From the NCBI GenBank assembly GCA_964460035.1, contig CAYWPG010000016.1, positions 1 to 64,000 of the forward strand: 64,000 nt of DNA. Direction: 5' to 3'. Below are positions 24,859-33,690 of this stretch, in pieces (within the stretch, counting starts at the first letter, position 1; each line of letters opens with the position of its first letter). The notes beneath the pieces were generated by a model. It was not told the DNA's origin. It did not search any database and worked only from the letters and a program-made list of their open reading frames with translations. The translations under genes and the position numbers were made by a program. Source of the DNA: CAYWPG01 sp964460035 (GTDB lineage Bacteria > Pseudomonadota > Gammaproteobacteria > Nitrococcales > AK92).

Positions 24859-26331
24859 ATGACACAAGTCTACATAGTCATAGAGGACGCCAAGGATTGG
24901 AAACCGTACTACCCCAGCGGCCAAGTAATAACCGCGCAGGATTATCTGTTCGGGGAGTTCCGGGACGCTCCGGCGCGCAGCCAGGTTATCAATCTCTGTC
25001 GTGGCTACAAGTACCTGTCGATCGGTTACTACTGCTCGCTGCTCGCCGAAGCGCGCGGGCATAGAGTGATCCCGTCGGTGCGAGCCATTAACGATCTTAG
25101 CCGCAAGGCGATCTACAGCCTGGAGACGGCGGACCTGGACGGCTTGCTGAACAAGAGTCTGGCCGGCAGCTCGGCTTCGCTTTCTGATACGTTCACGCTA
25201 GACATTTTCTTCGGGCGCACCGCCAACGAACAACTGAGCGAACTTGCTCGCCAGCTGTTCGATGTGTTCGCCTGCCCGCTGTTGCAGGTGGAATTCCGCC
25301 ACCAGGGGAAGTGGCGTATACGTTCTATCCGGCCCAAAGAGTTCCACAAGCTCAGCGAGGTTCAGGAGGATCTGTTCGCCGAGGCGCTGGATAGCTTCAG
25401 CCGGCATGTCTGGCGCAAGCAGCGAGCGCCCCGGCGGTCGCGCTACGATTTGGCCATACTTCATAACCCGGAGGAACGGCTGCCGCCATCGGATCCTAAG
25501 GCGCTGCGGAATTTCATCCGCGTGGGCAAGAGCTTGGGGCTGGACGTCGAGCTGATCGAAAAGCGTGATTACGTCAGGCTAGCCGAGTACGACGCGCTGT
25601 TCATACGCGAGACTACCGCGATATCCAACCATACCTACCGTTTCGCCAAGAAGGCGGAAGCGGAAGGCATGGTAGTGATCGACGATCCGACCTCAATCAT
25701 GCGCTGCACGAATAAGGTCTACCTGGCCAATTTGTTGCAGAAGAACAAGGTGCCGACGCCGCGGACCTTGATCCTGCAGCGCAGGGATCTGCGCGACTTG
25801 CGTCGCGTGGAGGAAGCGCTCGGCTTGCCGATCGTGCTCAAGATTCCCGACGGCTCCTTCTCGCGCGGCGTGGTCAAAGTCGAGACGTCCGCCCAGCTCG
25901 CGGCGGAGGCCGCGGAGTTATTGAAGAAGTCGGACCTGATTCTGGCGCAGGAGTACTTGTATACCGAGTACGACTGGCGCATCGGCGTGCTCAATCGAAA
26001 ACCGATCTTCGCTTGCCAGTACTACATGAGCAAGGGCCATTGGCAGATTTACCAGCATGGCCCGGGCGGGCAGGTGGAAGGTGGCGGCTTTCGTACTTTC
26101 CCGACGGTGGAGGTACCGCCCAACGTGATCAAGACCGCCGTGAAGGCGGCGGGTCTTATCGGCGATGGGCTCTATGGCGTCGACATCAAGCAGAATGCCC
26201 AAGGCTGTTACGTAATCGAGGTTAACGATAACCCCAACATAGACGCCGGCGTGGAGGATCAATACCTTCGCGATGACCTTTATCGCGTGATTCTGGAAGA
26301 GTTCGTTCGCCGACTGGAGCTGCGCCGTTAG
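24859..26331 (+). CDS. RimK-like ATP-grasp ligase with RLAN N-terminal domain
   Basis: ATP-dependent carboxylate-amine ligase of 490 residues. The N-terminal about 200 residues are the RLAN domain (RGYKYLSIGYYCSLLAEARG), found fused to RimK-type ATP-grasp enzymes. The C-terminal ATP-grasp domain has KIPDGSFSRGVVKVE (glycine-rich lid) and the metal-binding EVNDNPNID (454-462). RimK itself adds glutamates to ribosomal protein S6, but this longer type co-occurs with proteases and membrane proteins and its acceptor is unknown. About 520 non-coding bases separate it from the next cluster gene. Confidence 0.92.
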   Translation: MTQVYIVIEDAKDWKPYYPSGQVITAQDYLFGEFRDAPARSQVINLCRGYKYLSIGYYCSLLAEARGHRVIPSVRAINDLSRKAIYSLETADLDGLLNKSLAGSSASLSDTFTLDIFFGRTANEQLSELARQLFDVFACPLLQVEFRHQGKWRIRSIRPKEFHKLSEVQEDLFAEALDSFSRHVWRKQRAPRRSRYDLAILHNPEERLPPSDPKALRNFIRVGKSLGLDVELIEKRDYVRLAEYDALFIRETTAISNHTYRFAKKAEAEGMVVIDDPTSIMRCTNKVYLANLLQKNKVPTPRTLILQRRDLRDLRRVEEALGLPIVLKIPDGSFSRGVVKVETSAQLAAEAAELLKKSDLILAQEYLYTEYDWRIGVLNRKPIFACQYYMSKGHWQIYQHGPGGQVEGGGFRTFPTVEVPPNVIKTAVKAAGLIGDGLYGVDIKQNAQGCYVIEVNDNPNIDAGVEDQYLRDDLYRVILEEFVRRLELRR

Positions 26332-26875
26332 ACATCTCTGCGCGAAACGGAGTATCCCCCGATGAAACGCTGTGCCGTGCGCTAGCAGCGCAATCGGCTA
26401 CGGCTGTTCTCCGTTGTTCGCAAGGCTTGCCGCGGCTGCTTCATCGACTGGGCGCTGTTTGTTAACCCCAGGGTGCGGAGCTCGCAAACACGCAGCGAAA
26501 TGCGCGGCGAGTTGCGCCGGGAAGCGCGGGACAGGCATACGCAGGACCGGCGCTGTCGCGATACGGCGACAGTTGTTGCCGCTAATATCGAGCCCATACA
26601 ATGCCTTCGAGTGGCTTGCAGCCGGCGTGCAACGGCGAAATGCCGAGCAGTGAGCGGTATGCGCCCGCCTAACAAGATAGTGAATGGAATTCGTCCTGGA
26701 CTTGTTTCGGTTCGCCGCCCTGCGATGCAGGCAGGTGACAGCCTAGCGGCCTGTCAAGACGGGCGCATCTGCGTCTACGAAGTCCGTAGAGTCTCGACAC
26801 CGTCGGCCCGGTCCATGGCCGTGCGGCAGCACGCTAGAGAGCAAGCCTATGCCTTACCGTTTCAGGAGAAGTTTG
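26332..26875. other. Gap inside the ATP-grasp cluster, no credible gene
   Basis: Frames here are Arg/Ser-rich GC artefacts. Two small hairpins are visible: CTGTCGC/GCGACAG (26553-26572) and TGACAG/CTGTCA (26736-26756). The gap probably contains a separate promoter for the last three genes of the cluster. Confidence 0.55.
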
Positions 26876-27430
26876 GTGCGCAGGAGTTGCGTAAGAATCA
26901 ATCTGCTGTTCTTTCTGCTATTCATGGTCGCGTTGCCGGCTGCGGTGGCGGATCGTCTTGTGCTGGGCTGGGTCGAATGGGTTGCAATCGAGTCCGCCGG
27001 GTTCGGGATGGAGGCCAAGCTCGATACCGGCGCACTGACGTCCTCGCTGCACGCTACCGATATCCAGCGCTTCCAGCGCGACAACGAGGAATGGGTGCGT
27101 TTCGTCGTTCACGACGGCGAGGGTGATCGCGCCAAGACGCTGGAGCGGCCTTTGGTACGCAATGTGCGCATCAAGCGGCATGGAGCGAGCAGCCAGGAGC
27201 GGCCGGTGGTGACGCTGGATTTCTGTCTCGCTGGGCAAATGCATGCAGCGCAGTTTTCGCTGGTCGATAGGGGGCATTTCAATTATCCGGTGCTGCTCGG
27301 GCGGCGGTTCCTCGCCGAGGTCGCGGTAGTCGACGCCGGAGCCAAGCACCTGACCGGAGCGGTCTGCACGAATCGAGCACGGGGGGGATCCGCTAAGCCG
27401 GCGGCGGCCGATGCCGGACGGGAGTCCTGA
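26876..27430 (+). CDS. Exported retropepsin-like aspartic protease (Zn_protease/RimB family)
   Basis: Single-domain retroviral-type aspartic protease of the family annotated ATP-dependent zinc protease. The N-terminus is a signal peptide or anchor (VRINLLFFLLFMVALPAAVA). The active-site motif is KLDTGALTSSLHA and the strand YPVLLGRRFL is conserved. The GTG start has AGGAG seven bases upstream; an ATG at 26849 would add nine residues with a poorer site. The stop overlaps the next ATG by one base. In E. coli-like systems RimB trims poly-glutamate tails made by RimK, so a periplasmic peptide-trimming role is a reasonable inference. Confidence 0.88.
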   Translation: MRRSCVRINLLFFLLFMVALPAAVADRLVLGWVEWVAIESAGFGMEAKLDTGALTSSLHATDIQRFQRDNEEWVRFVVHDGEGDRAKTLERPLVRNVRIKRHGASSQERPVVTLDFCLAGQMHAAQFSLVDRGHFNYPVLLGRRFLAEVAVVDAGAKHLTGAVCTNRARGGSAKPAAADAGRES

Positions 27431-28959
27431 TGCGGCTGCATCTGCGTCTGTTAGCGCTGACGCTGGCAGCCCTGGGGTTGGGGCTTTGCTACTACAAGGT
27501 CACCGCGCTGGGCTTGCCGCTGCAGCCGGCGGAAGAAACGGAGGTCTGGACTGTCGAGGCCCGCATCGCCTTCGCAGCGGAAGGCGGTCCAGCGCAAGTG
27601 CGGTTCTATATTCCCGACCGGCCTCCCGGGTTTACCGTGTTGGGCGAGAATTTCGTCTCCGGCAGCTACGGCTTGGCCACGGATACCGGTGCCGGTAACC
27701 GGGAAGCGCGCTGGTCGGTGCGCCGGGCCAGTGGCAGGCAAGTGCTTTATTATCGCGTTCAGCTGGCCGACGGCGATGCACCTGCCGAGGGCAGGAACGA
27801 TCCCATACCTCCTTATCCCGAAGTGCCGGACTACCCCGAGCCCTTCCGCGCGGCTGTCATGTCGGTACTGCAGAGCGTGCGCGCGCAGTCGGCCGACATT
27901 GCCACCTTCACTAGGCAGTTGTTGATACAGTTCAATGCGGCGGCGCCGGATAAGGATATGCGCCTGCTGCGCGAAGGCGTGGGGCAGGGAGTGGAGTACG
28001 TCGAACGGCTCAAGCACATTCTCGCCGGGGCGCGCATTCCGGCTCGCACCACCTACATTCTTCGCTTGCAGGATGGGATGCGGCAGGGAGTCCTGGAGCC
28101 CTGGCTGGAGGTGCATAACGGGCGCGAGTGGCTGGCGTTCGATCCTGCCAGCGGCACACCGGGGTATCCGCCCAACGCACTGCTCTGGCGTGTTGGCGAC
28201 GACGCGCTGGTAAGCGTCACGGGCGGCGGTGCGCCGGACGTGGAGTTCGCCGCAGCCCGCAGCTTGCGGGAAGTGCTGGGGGTGGCCGAGGAGCGTGCTC
28301 GCCTGCTTGAGTCGCGGGTAATGGAGTTCTCTTTGTTCAGCTTGCCCATCGGTACTCAGAACCTGTACCGGGTGCTGCTCCTGGTGCCGGTGGGGGCGTT
28401 CCTGGTGGTGGTGCTGCGCAACGTCATCGGCATCAAGACCTTTGGCACGTTCATGCCGGTGCTCATTGCGCTGGCTTTCCGGGAGACGGAGCTGCTGTGG
28501 GGACTGTTCTACTTCACCTTGCTGGTAGCGTTGGCGTTAGCGCTGAGATTCTATCTGGAAACGCTCAAGTTGCTGCTGGTTCCCCGGCTGGCCGCCGTGT
28601 TGATCATCGTCATCCTGCTGATGGCGGGAACCAGTCTGATTAGTCACAAGCTCGGGCTAGTGCATGGCGTGGCGATCGCGCTGTTCCCCATGGTGATCCT
28701 GGCGATGACCGTGGAGCGCATGTCCCTGGTGTGGGAGGAGCACGGCGCGGCCGAAGCGCTGCAGCAGGGATGCGGCAGCCTGATCGTGGCAGTGATCGGT
28801 TACCTGGCGATGGCCAATAAGCAGGTCGCACACCTGGCGTTCGTCTTCCCCGAGCTACTGCTGGTGGTGTTGGCGGCAACACTGCTGCTGGGCCGCTACA
28901 AGGGGTACAGGCTCACCGAGCTATGGCGTTTCCGGGCCCTGCTGCGAGGTAGCCTATGA
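27430..28959 (+). CDS. Inactive transglutaminase fused to C-terminal transmembrane domain
   Basis: A 509-residue inner-membrane protein. One N-terminal helix (about 4-24) precedes a periplasmic transglutaminase-like domain (about 120-265), and the C-terminal half has about seven helices. In active transglutaminases the core is Cys...His...Asp with an HAW-EV strand; here the corresponding strand reads LEPWLEVHNGREWLAFDPAS, so only the Asp is kept and no Cys lies upstream. This matches the family inactive transglutaminase fused to 7 TM helices. It overlaps both neighbours (1 and 4 bases), so protease, membrane protein and ligase are made together. Confidence 0.92.
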   Translation: MRLHLRLLALTLAALGLGLCYYKVTALGLPLQPAEETEVWTVEARIAFAAEGGPAQVRFYIPDRPPGFTVLGENFVSGSYGLATDTGAGNREARWSVRRASGRQVLYYRVQLADGDAPAEGRNDPIPPYPEVPDYPEPFRAAVMSVLQSVRAQSADIATFTRQLLIQFNAAAPDKDMRLLREGVGQGVEYVERLKHILAGARIPARTTYILRLQDGMRQGVLEPWLEVHNGREWLAFDPASGTPGYPPNALLWRVGDDALVSVTGGGAPDVEFAAARSLREVLGVAEERARLLESRVMEFSLFSLPIGTQNLYRVLLLVPVGAFLVVVLRNVIGIKTFGTFMPVLIALAFRETELLWGLFYFTLLVALALALRFYLETLKLLLVPRLAAVLIIVILLMAGTSLISHKLGLVHGVAIALFPMVILAMTVERMSLVWEEHGAAEALQQGCGSLIVAVIGYLAMANKQVAHLAFVFPELLLVVLAATLLLGRYKGYRLTELWRFRALLRGSL

Positions 28960-29966
28960 TCCGCTTGGTTAGACGTTTGCGCGAGCTGGGCGTGCTTGGC
29001 ATGAACGGACGCAACGCGGAGTACATCGCGCATTACAACCCGCGGCGCTGCTATCCGCTGGTGGACGACAAGCTCAGGACCAAGAGGCTGGCGCAGTCGG
29101 CCGGTATCGCGGTGCCCCGGCTATATGCGGTAATCGAGATCGAGCGCCAGATCAGCCAATTGGCGAGGATACTGGAGCCGTACCAGGACTTCGTGATCAA
29201 GCCCGCGCACGGTAGTGGCGGTGCCGGCATTATCGTCGTTACCGGGCGCGTGAACGGTCGCTTCTGCCGCGCCAACGGCACTCTGGCCAATCTGAGCGAA
29301 CTTGCTCATCACGTTTCCAATATCCTCAGCGGAATGCACAGCTTGGGCGGTCAGGCGGATCAGGCCATTATCGAGCAGCGCGTGGTATTCGATCCGTTGT
29401 TCGAGCAGGTGAGCTACCGCGGCGTTCCCGATATTCGCACCATCGTTTTCCGCGGCGTGCCGGTAATGGCCATGGTGCGCTTGCCGACGCGGCAATCCGA
29501 CGGCAAGGCCAATTTGCACCAAGGCGCCGTGGGGGCAGGCATAGACCTGCGGACCGGCGTCACCTCGCGCGGGGTATGGCTCAATCAGCTGATCGATGAG
29601 CATCCGGACACCGGGCATCCTATCGCCGGTTTGGCCATTCCTCGCTGGCGCGAGTTGCTGGAGCTGTCGGCTCGGTGTTATGAGCTGGTGAAGCTGGGCT
29701 ATCTGGGAGTGGACGTGGTCCTGGACCGTCATCGCGGGCCGCTGCTCCTGGAGCTCAATGCCCGCCCAGGGCTGAGCATACAGCTAGCCAATGGCTGCGG
29801 CCTGTCGCCGCGCCTGCGCCGACTCGAAGCCTGCAACGCGATTCCCGCCACGGCCGCGGGGCGTGCTGCGCTCGCGCAGGCCTGGTTCGGCAGCTCTCAG
29901 ATGGTGGAATCCGAGCCGGCGATCGGCGACTTGGAGCTCCGTCGCCTGGCCGGAACCGGGGTCTGA
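28956..29966 (+). CDS. Second ATP-grasp ligase (alpha-L-glutamate ligase-like)
   Basis: 336 residues of an ATP-grasp fold of the type that always accompanies the inactive transglutaminase protein. Visible features are VIKPAHGSGGAGIIVV (ATP-lid glycine loop), VPDIRTIVFRGVPVMAM and the metal-binding LLELNARPGLSIQLAN. No signal peptide, so it acts in the cytoplasm. The stop codon is embedded in a hairpin (29965-30011) that probably ends the cluster. Acceptor and amino acid donor are unknown. Confidence 0.92.
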   Translation: MIRLVRRLRELGVLGMNGRNAEYIAHYNPRRCYPLVDDKLRTKRLAQSAGIAVPRLYAVIEIERQISQLARILEPYQDFVIKPAHGSGGAGIIVVTGRVNGRFCRANGTLANLSELAHHVSNILSGMHSLGGQADQAIIEQRVVFDPLFEQVSYRGVPDIRTIVFRGVPVMAMVRLPTRQSDGKANLHQGAVGAGIDLRTGVTSRGVWLNQLIDEHPDTGHPIAGLAIPRWRELLELSARCYELVKLGYLGVDVVLDRHRGPLLLELNARPGLSIQLANGCGLSPRLRRLEACNAIPATAAGRAALAQAWFGSSQMVESEPAIGDLELRRLAGTGV

Positions 29967-30011
29967 CGAATCTGGTCGATGGCGGTTTTCATATCGCCAA
30001 CCGGATTCGTC
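29965..30011 (+). terminator. Hairpin at the end of the ATP-grasp cluster
   Basis: GACGAATC pairs with GATTCGTC, extended inward by GG/CC and GGCG/CGCC, around a TTTTCATA loop. It overlaps the stop codon and is followed by TGCGTATTGCTTTG. Likely a terminator, though the U-tract is poor. Confidence 0.5.
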
Positions 30012-30158
30012 TGCGTATTGCTTTGTATAGGTGCTGTCGCCTTGGAGCTTATGGCCGCAAAATGCGATGAAAGTAGGCCTTGGCCATGCTCAACTTGCTC
30101 GCGTCGGCGCCAACCTCTATTCTTTGGGCCTCCTAAGGCGCGTTGAGCAGGAAAAACC

Positions 30159-31007
30159 ATGCGATTTCAGGGCAGTTCCACTTACGTCGCGACTGACGAT
30201 CTCACCATGGCCGTGAATGCTGCGGCCACCCTCAATCGGCCGCTGCTGATCAAAGGCGAGCCAGGGACCGGTAAGACCATGTTGGCGGAAGAGGTTGCCC
30301 GCGGACTGGGCATGCCGTTTTTCGAGTGGCATATCAAGTCCACCACCAAGGCGCAGCAGGGGCTGTACGAGTACGACGCAGTCTCGCGCTTGCGCGATTC
30401 GCAGCTTGGCGACGAGCGCGTCCACGATATCGCCAACTACATCGTCCCGGGGCCGCTGTGGAAGTGCTTCGAGTCGGAGCAGCGTCCGGTGTTGCTGATC
30501 GACGAGATCGACAAAGCCGATATCGAGTTCCCCAACGATCTGCTGCGCGAACTCGACCGCATGGAGTTCTATGTCTACGAGACTCAGCAGGTCATCCGGG
30601 CGAAGCACAAGCCGGTGATCATCATCACCAGCAACAACGAGAAAGAGCTACCGGACGCCTTCCTGCGGCGCTGCTTCTTCCATTACATCCGCTTCCCGGA
30701 CAAGGAGACGATGGCGCGCATCGTCGAAGTGCATTATCCGGGGCTGAAGAAAGAGCTGCTCACGGAAGCGCTGGAGCTGTTCTTCGATCTGCGGGAAGTC
30801 CCCGGTCTGAAGAAAAAGCCGTCGACCTCGGAGCTGTTGGATTGGCTCAAGCTGCTCATGGCCGAGGATGTGCCGGTAGAGGCGCTGCGCGAGAACAACC
30901 GGCGCAAGATGCTGCCGCCGCTGTATGGCGCTTTGCTCAAGAACGAACAGGACGTGACGCTATTCGAGCGCGTGATGTTCCTCGCCAGTCGTAAGAGCGG
31001 CTCCTAA
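30159..31007 (+). CDS. MoxR-family AAA+ ATPase
   Basis: A 282-residue AAA+ chaperone-like ATPase. Walker A is GEPGTGKT (33-40), Walker B VLLIDEID (111-118), and sensor 1 lies in IIITSNNEKELPDAF with the arginine-bearing LRRC following. MoxR ATPases work with VWA-domain partners to insert metals or remodel protein complexes. The VWA gene starts 23 bases downstream, so the two form a pair; no client enzyme gene (methanol dehydrogenase, CO dehydrogenase, Rubisco) is adjacent. Confidence 0.93.
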   Translation: MRFQGSSTYVATDDLTMAVNAAATLNRPLLIKGEPGTGKTMLAEEVARGLGMPFFEWHIKSTTKAQQGLYEYDAVSRLRDSQLGDERVHDIANYIVPGPLWKCFESEQRPVLLIDEIDKADIEFPNDLLRELDRMEFYVYETQQVIRAKHKPVIIITSNNEKELPDAFLRRCFFHYIRFPDKETMARIVEVHYPGLKKELLTEALELFFDLREVPGLKKKPSTSELLDWLKLLMAEDVPVEALRENNRRKMLPPLYGALLKNEQDVTLFERVMFLASRKSGS

Positions 31008-31030
31008 CGGGGCCGGGAGGCCCCCGCATC

Positions 31031-32221
31031 ATGCTTATCGAGTTCTTCTTCGAGCTCCGCCGCGGTGGCTTCAAGGTCACTCTGACTGAGTTTCTGACCT
31101 TGATGGAGGCGCTGCAGAAGCGCCTCGCCGTCTGTAGCGTTGAGGATTTTTACTATTTGGCGCGCGGCATCCTGGTCAAGGACGAGACGCTGTTCGATCG
31201 CTTCGATACGATCTTCGGCAACTATTTCAAGGGCATAGAGACCGTCTTCGGCGGCGATGGCGAGGACATCCGGGCCGAGATCCCCGAAGAGTGGTTGCGC
31301 CTTCAGGCCGAGCGCCTGCTCAGCGAGGAAGAAAAGGCCAAGATCGAAGCGCTGGGCGGTTGGGAGAAGCTCATGGAGACGCTGCGCAAGCGGCTCGAGG
31401 AGCAGAAGGGGCGTCACCAGGGCGGCAACAAATGGATAGGTACCGCCGGTACCTCACCCTTCGGCGCGTACGGCTACAATCCCGAAGGCGTTCGTATCGG
31501 CCAGCACGAATCGCGTCACCGCCGCGCGGTCAAGGTATGGGATAGGCGGGAGTACCGCAACCTCGACAGCACCCGCGAGATCGGCACTCGCAACATGAAG
31601 GTCGCGCTGCGGCGTCTGCGCCAGTTCGCTCGCGAAGGCGCAGCCGAAGTGCTGGACATGGAAGACACGATTCGTTCCACCGCGCGCAATGCCGGGCAGC
31701 TGGACCTGAAGATGGTGCCCGAGCGGCACAACGCTGTGAAGGTGCTGCTGTTCTTCGATGTGGGCGGCTCGATGGACGATCATGTCCGCGTGTGCGAAGA
31801 GCTGTTTTCGGCCGCTCGCAGCGAGTTCAAGCACATGGAGTACTTTTACTTCCATAACTTCATTTACGAGGGGGTATGGAAGGACTCGCGGCGCCGCTAC
31901 GGCGAGGTGACGCCGACCATGGAGCTGCTGAATACCTACGGGCCGGACTACAAGGTCATATTCGTCGGCGATGCGACGATGAGCCCGTACGAGATACTGC
32001 AGCCCGGGGGGGCTATCGAGCACTACAATCCCGAGCCGGGCGCGGTTTGGATACGCCGTATTCTCGATAACTATCCCAAGGCGATCTGGTTGAATCCGGA
32101 GCCGGAGCAGTACTGGCCCCATACCGCCTCGATTCGGATCATCCGGGAACTGATGGATGACCGGATGTTCCCGCTGACGCTGGAAGGTTTGGAGAGCGGC
32201 ATCCGCTATCTAAGCCGCTGA
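31031..32221 (+). CDS. VWA domain protein of the CoxE type
   Basis: A 396-residue partner of the MoxR ATPase. Its N-terminal half is helical and charged; the von Willebrand A domain begins about residue 233 with the MIDAS motif DVGGSMDD (243-250). No signal peptide or membrane segment, so it is cytoplasmic. ATPase-VWA pairs of this kind are very widespread in Proteobacteria and mostly uncharacterised. A perfect 11-bp hairpin follows the stop. Confidence 0.9.
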   Translation: MLIEFFFELRRGGFKVTLTEFLTLMEALQKRLAVCSVEDFYYLARGILVKDETLFDRFDTIFGNYFKGIETVFGGDGEDIRAEIPEEWLRLQAERLLSEEEKAKIEALGGWEKLMETLRKRLEEQKGRHQGGNKWIGTAGTSPFGAYGYNPEGVRIGQHESRHRRAVKVWDRREYRNLDSTREIGTRNMKVALRRLRQFAREGAAEVLDMEDTIRSTARNAGQLDLKMVPERHNAVKVLLFFDVGGSMDDHVRVCEELFSAARSEFKHMEYFYFHNFIYEGVWKDSRRRYGEVTPTMELLNTYGPDYKVIFVGDATMSPYEILQPGGAIEHYNPEPGAVWIRRILDNYPKAIWLNPEPEQYWPHTASIRIIRELMDDRMFPLTLEGLESGIRYLSR

Positions 32222-32228
32222 GCAGGGC

Positions 32229-32256
32229 GGCAACCTGCCGTAGCTGGCAGGTTGCC
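32229..32256 (+). terminator. Hairpin after the MoxR-VWA pair
   Basis: Perfect 11-bp stem GGCAACCTGCC/GGCAGGTTGCC with a six-base loop, seven bases after the stop; no clear U-tract. Confidence 0.6.
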
Positions 32257-32337
32257 CATGCTGCAACGGTTCTTCTCTTTCCTAGGACATTCGCTTTTCA
32301 TGGAGAGCCTGCCGGCGGACACCGGCGCTCGTAAAGT

Positions 32338-33408
32338 ATGGCGACGAATTCTCCCGCGTTAGTCGTACGTGCCGGCGCTGCGGCGCTGAGAGAAATCCGC
32401 GCGGCAGGGCTGAACGCCGATCGCGTCCGTATCATGCCGGGCGCCTCGGGCGGACCTAAGTGGCTGGTGCTTGCCGGCATCGACCGTGTGCTGTGGGGGG
32501 AGTTTTTCCGCGCCCGGCGCGAACCGCTGGATATCATCGGCTCCTCGGCGGGTAGTTGGCGTTTCGCTTGCGCCCCTCAGCCGGATCCGCTGGCAGCGCT
32601 GCAGCGGTTGGAGGATGCCTATATCGAACAATGCTATCCCCCGAAACCTTCCCCTGCGGTGGTTACCGAGACCGCAGAGCGGATCCTCGCTCACGTGCTG
32701 GGGCCCGATGGGGATGGGCATATCGTCCGCCATCCATGGTTGCGAACGCATATCGTTACCACCCGCTGCCGCGCGCTGACGGGTCGCGAGCACCGGTTGG
32801 CGCAGTCCTTGGGGTTTGCGCTCGCGGCGGTGACGAACCTCGTTAGCCGGAGCACCCTGGGCTGGGCGCACGAGCGGGTCATCTTCCACGGTGCCGGTAC
32901 CCAGACTCCGTTTGGGCAGCTAAACGATCTGCCCACCCGCCATGTCGCGCTGCGCGAAGACAATGTAAGGCCGGCATTGCTCGCCTCCGGCTCGATTCCG
33001 CTGGTGCTGGCCGGGGTGAGGGATATTCCAGGCGCGCCGAGGGGAAGCTACCGCGATGGCGGCATCATGGATTATCACTTCGCCATCGACTATCAATTAG
33101 ATGACGGTCTGATTCTTTATCCGCATTTTTATCCATACCTGGTGCCCGGCTGGTTCGACAAGGCCCTGCGGTGGCGCCGCATGAGTGCGGATAGGCTTGA
33201 GCGGGTGGTCATGCTGACCCCATCGCCGGAATTCGTTGCTTCACTGCCTTACGCTAAGATTCCGGACAGAGACGACTTTCGCCGCCTGGACGATGCGGCG
33301 CGGATTCGCTATTGGCGGACGGTGGCGCAGGCCAGTCGGCGCTTGGGAGAAGAATTCCTTGAACTGCTGGAAAGCGGACGCATTCGCAGCGCCGTGCAGC
33401 CGCTCTAG
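32338..33408 (+). CDS. Patatin-like phospholipase
   Basis: A 356-residue serine hydrolase with the patatin Ser-Asp dyad. The glycine-rich oxyanion loop is PGASGGPK (34-41), the nucleophile elbow GSSAG (Ser70) and the aspartate is in YRDGGIMDYH. No signal peptide is visible. It likely cleaves acyl chains from phospholipids or a similar ester; the substrate is unknown. It stands alone between the VWA gene and a LysR regulator. Confidence 0.88.
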   Translation: MATNSPALVVRAGAAALREIRAAGLNADRVRIMPGASGGPKWLVLAGIDRVLWGEFFRARREPLDIIGSSAGSWRFACAPQPDPLAALQRLEDAYIEQCYPPKPSPAVVTETAERILAHVLGPDGDGHIVRHPWLRTHIVTTRCRALTGREHRLAQSLGFALAAVTNLVSRSTLGWAHERVIFHGAGTQTPFGQLNDLPTRHVALREDNVRPALLASGSIPLVLAGVRDIPGAPRGSYRDGGIMDYHFAIDYQLDDGLILYPHFYPYLVPGWFDKALRWRRMSADRLERVVMLTPSPEFVASLPYAKIPDRDDFRRLDDAARIRYWRTVAQASRRLGEEFLELLESGRIRSAVQPL

Positions 33409-33479
33409 GCCGTTGCCGGAAAAAACGCTCATCAACGAGCTGCTTGGGTGCTGCCAAGCAGTGCAGGCTGCGTGCAAGT

Positions 33480-33515
33480 AAAAAAAAAGGCGATCCGGGA
33501 AGAGGGGGGATCGCC
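33480..33515 (-). terminator. Intrinsic terminator facing the minus strand
   Basis: GGCGATCC/GGATCGCC stem with an 11-base loop, flanked on the left by nine A residues (33480-33488), which become a U9 tract on the minus strand. No annotated minus-strand gene feeds into it. Confidence 0.7.
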
Positions 33516-33665
33516 GTAGTCCAATCGTTTAACGAAACTGCCGGGGAGCGATCAGGCGTGAGCCTGATGCTTGCGGAGCGGGAGCTTGAACGGGCCTCCG
33601 CATACGCTAATTCAGAATCTACTGTTACAGCGTGAAGACCACAAACGCTTATTTCTTGCGCTTGG

Positions 33666-33688
33666 CTTAAGAAAAACTTAATCTTAAG
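33666..33688. promoter_or_regulatory. CTTAAG triplet, possible LysR operator
   Basis: CTTAAG-AAAAA-CTTAAT-CTTAAG: three copies of CTTAA(G/T), the outer two perfect palindromes, ending two bases before the LysR start codon. LysR regulators usually repress their own gene, so an autoregulatory site is plausible. Confidence 0.4.
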
Positions 33689-33690
33689 GC

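Larger units (their letters stand above)
33409..33690. other. Intergenic region with a minus-strand terminator and a possible small RNA
   Basis: No protein-like frame. It holds a strong terminator oriented to the minus strand (33480-33515), a 7-bp hairpin ATCAGGC-GTGA-GCCTGAT (33551-33568), and CTTAAG repeats just before the LysR start. A minus-strand transcript starting near 33660 and ending at the terminator would contain both hairpins and encode no recognisable protein. Confidence 0.4.

Noticed and set aside
24859..26331. Ribosomal S6 modification protein RimK proper
   Set aside because: The RLAN extension and 490-residue length (RimK has about 300) and the cluster context indicate a different amidoligase.
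30159..32221. CO dehydrogenase or methanol dehydrogenase maturation operon
   Set aside because: MoxR and CoxE-like VWA genes are present but no catalytic subunit or cofactor genes are nearby.
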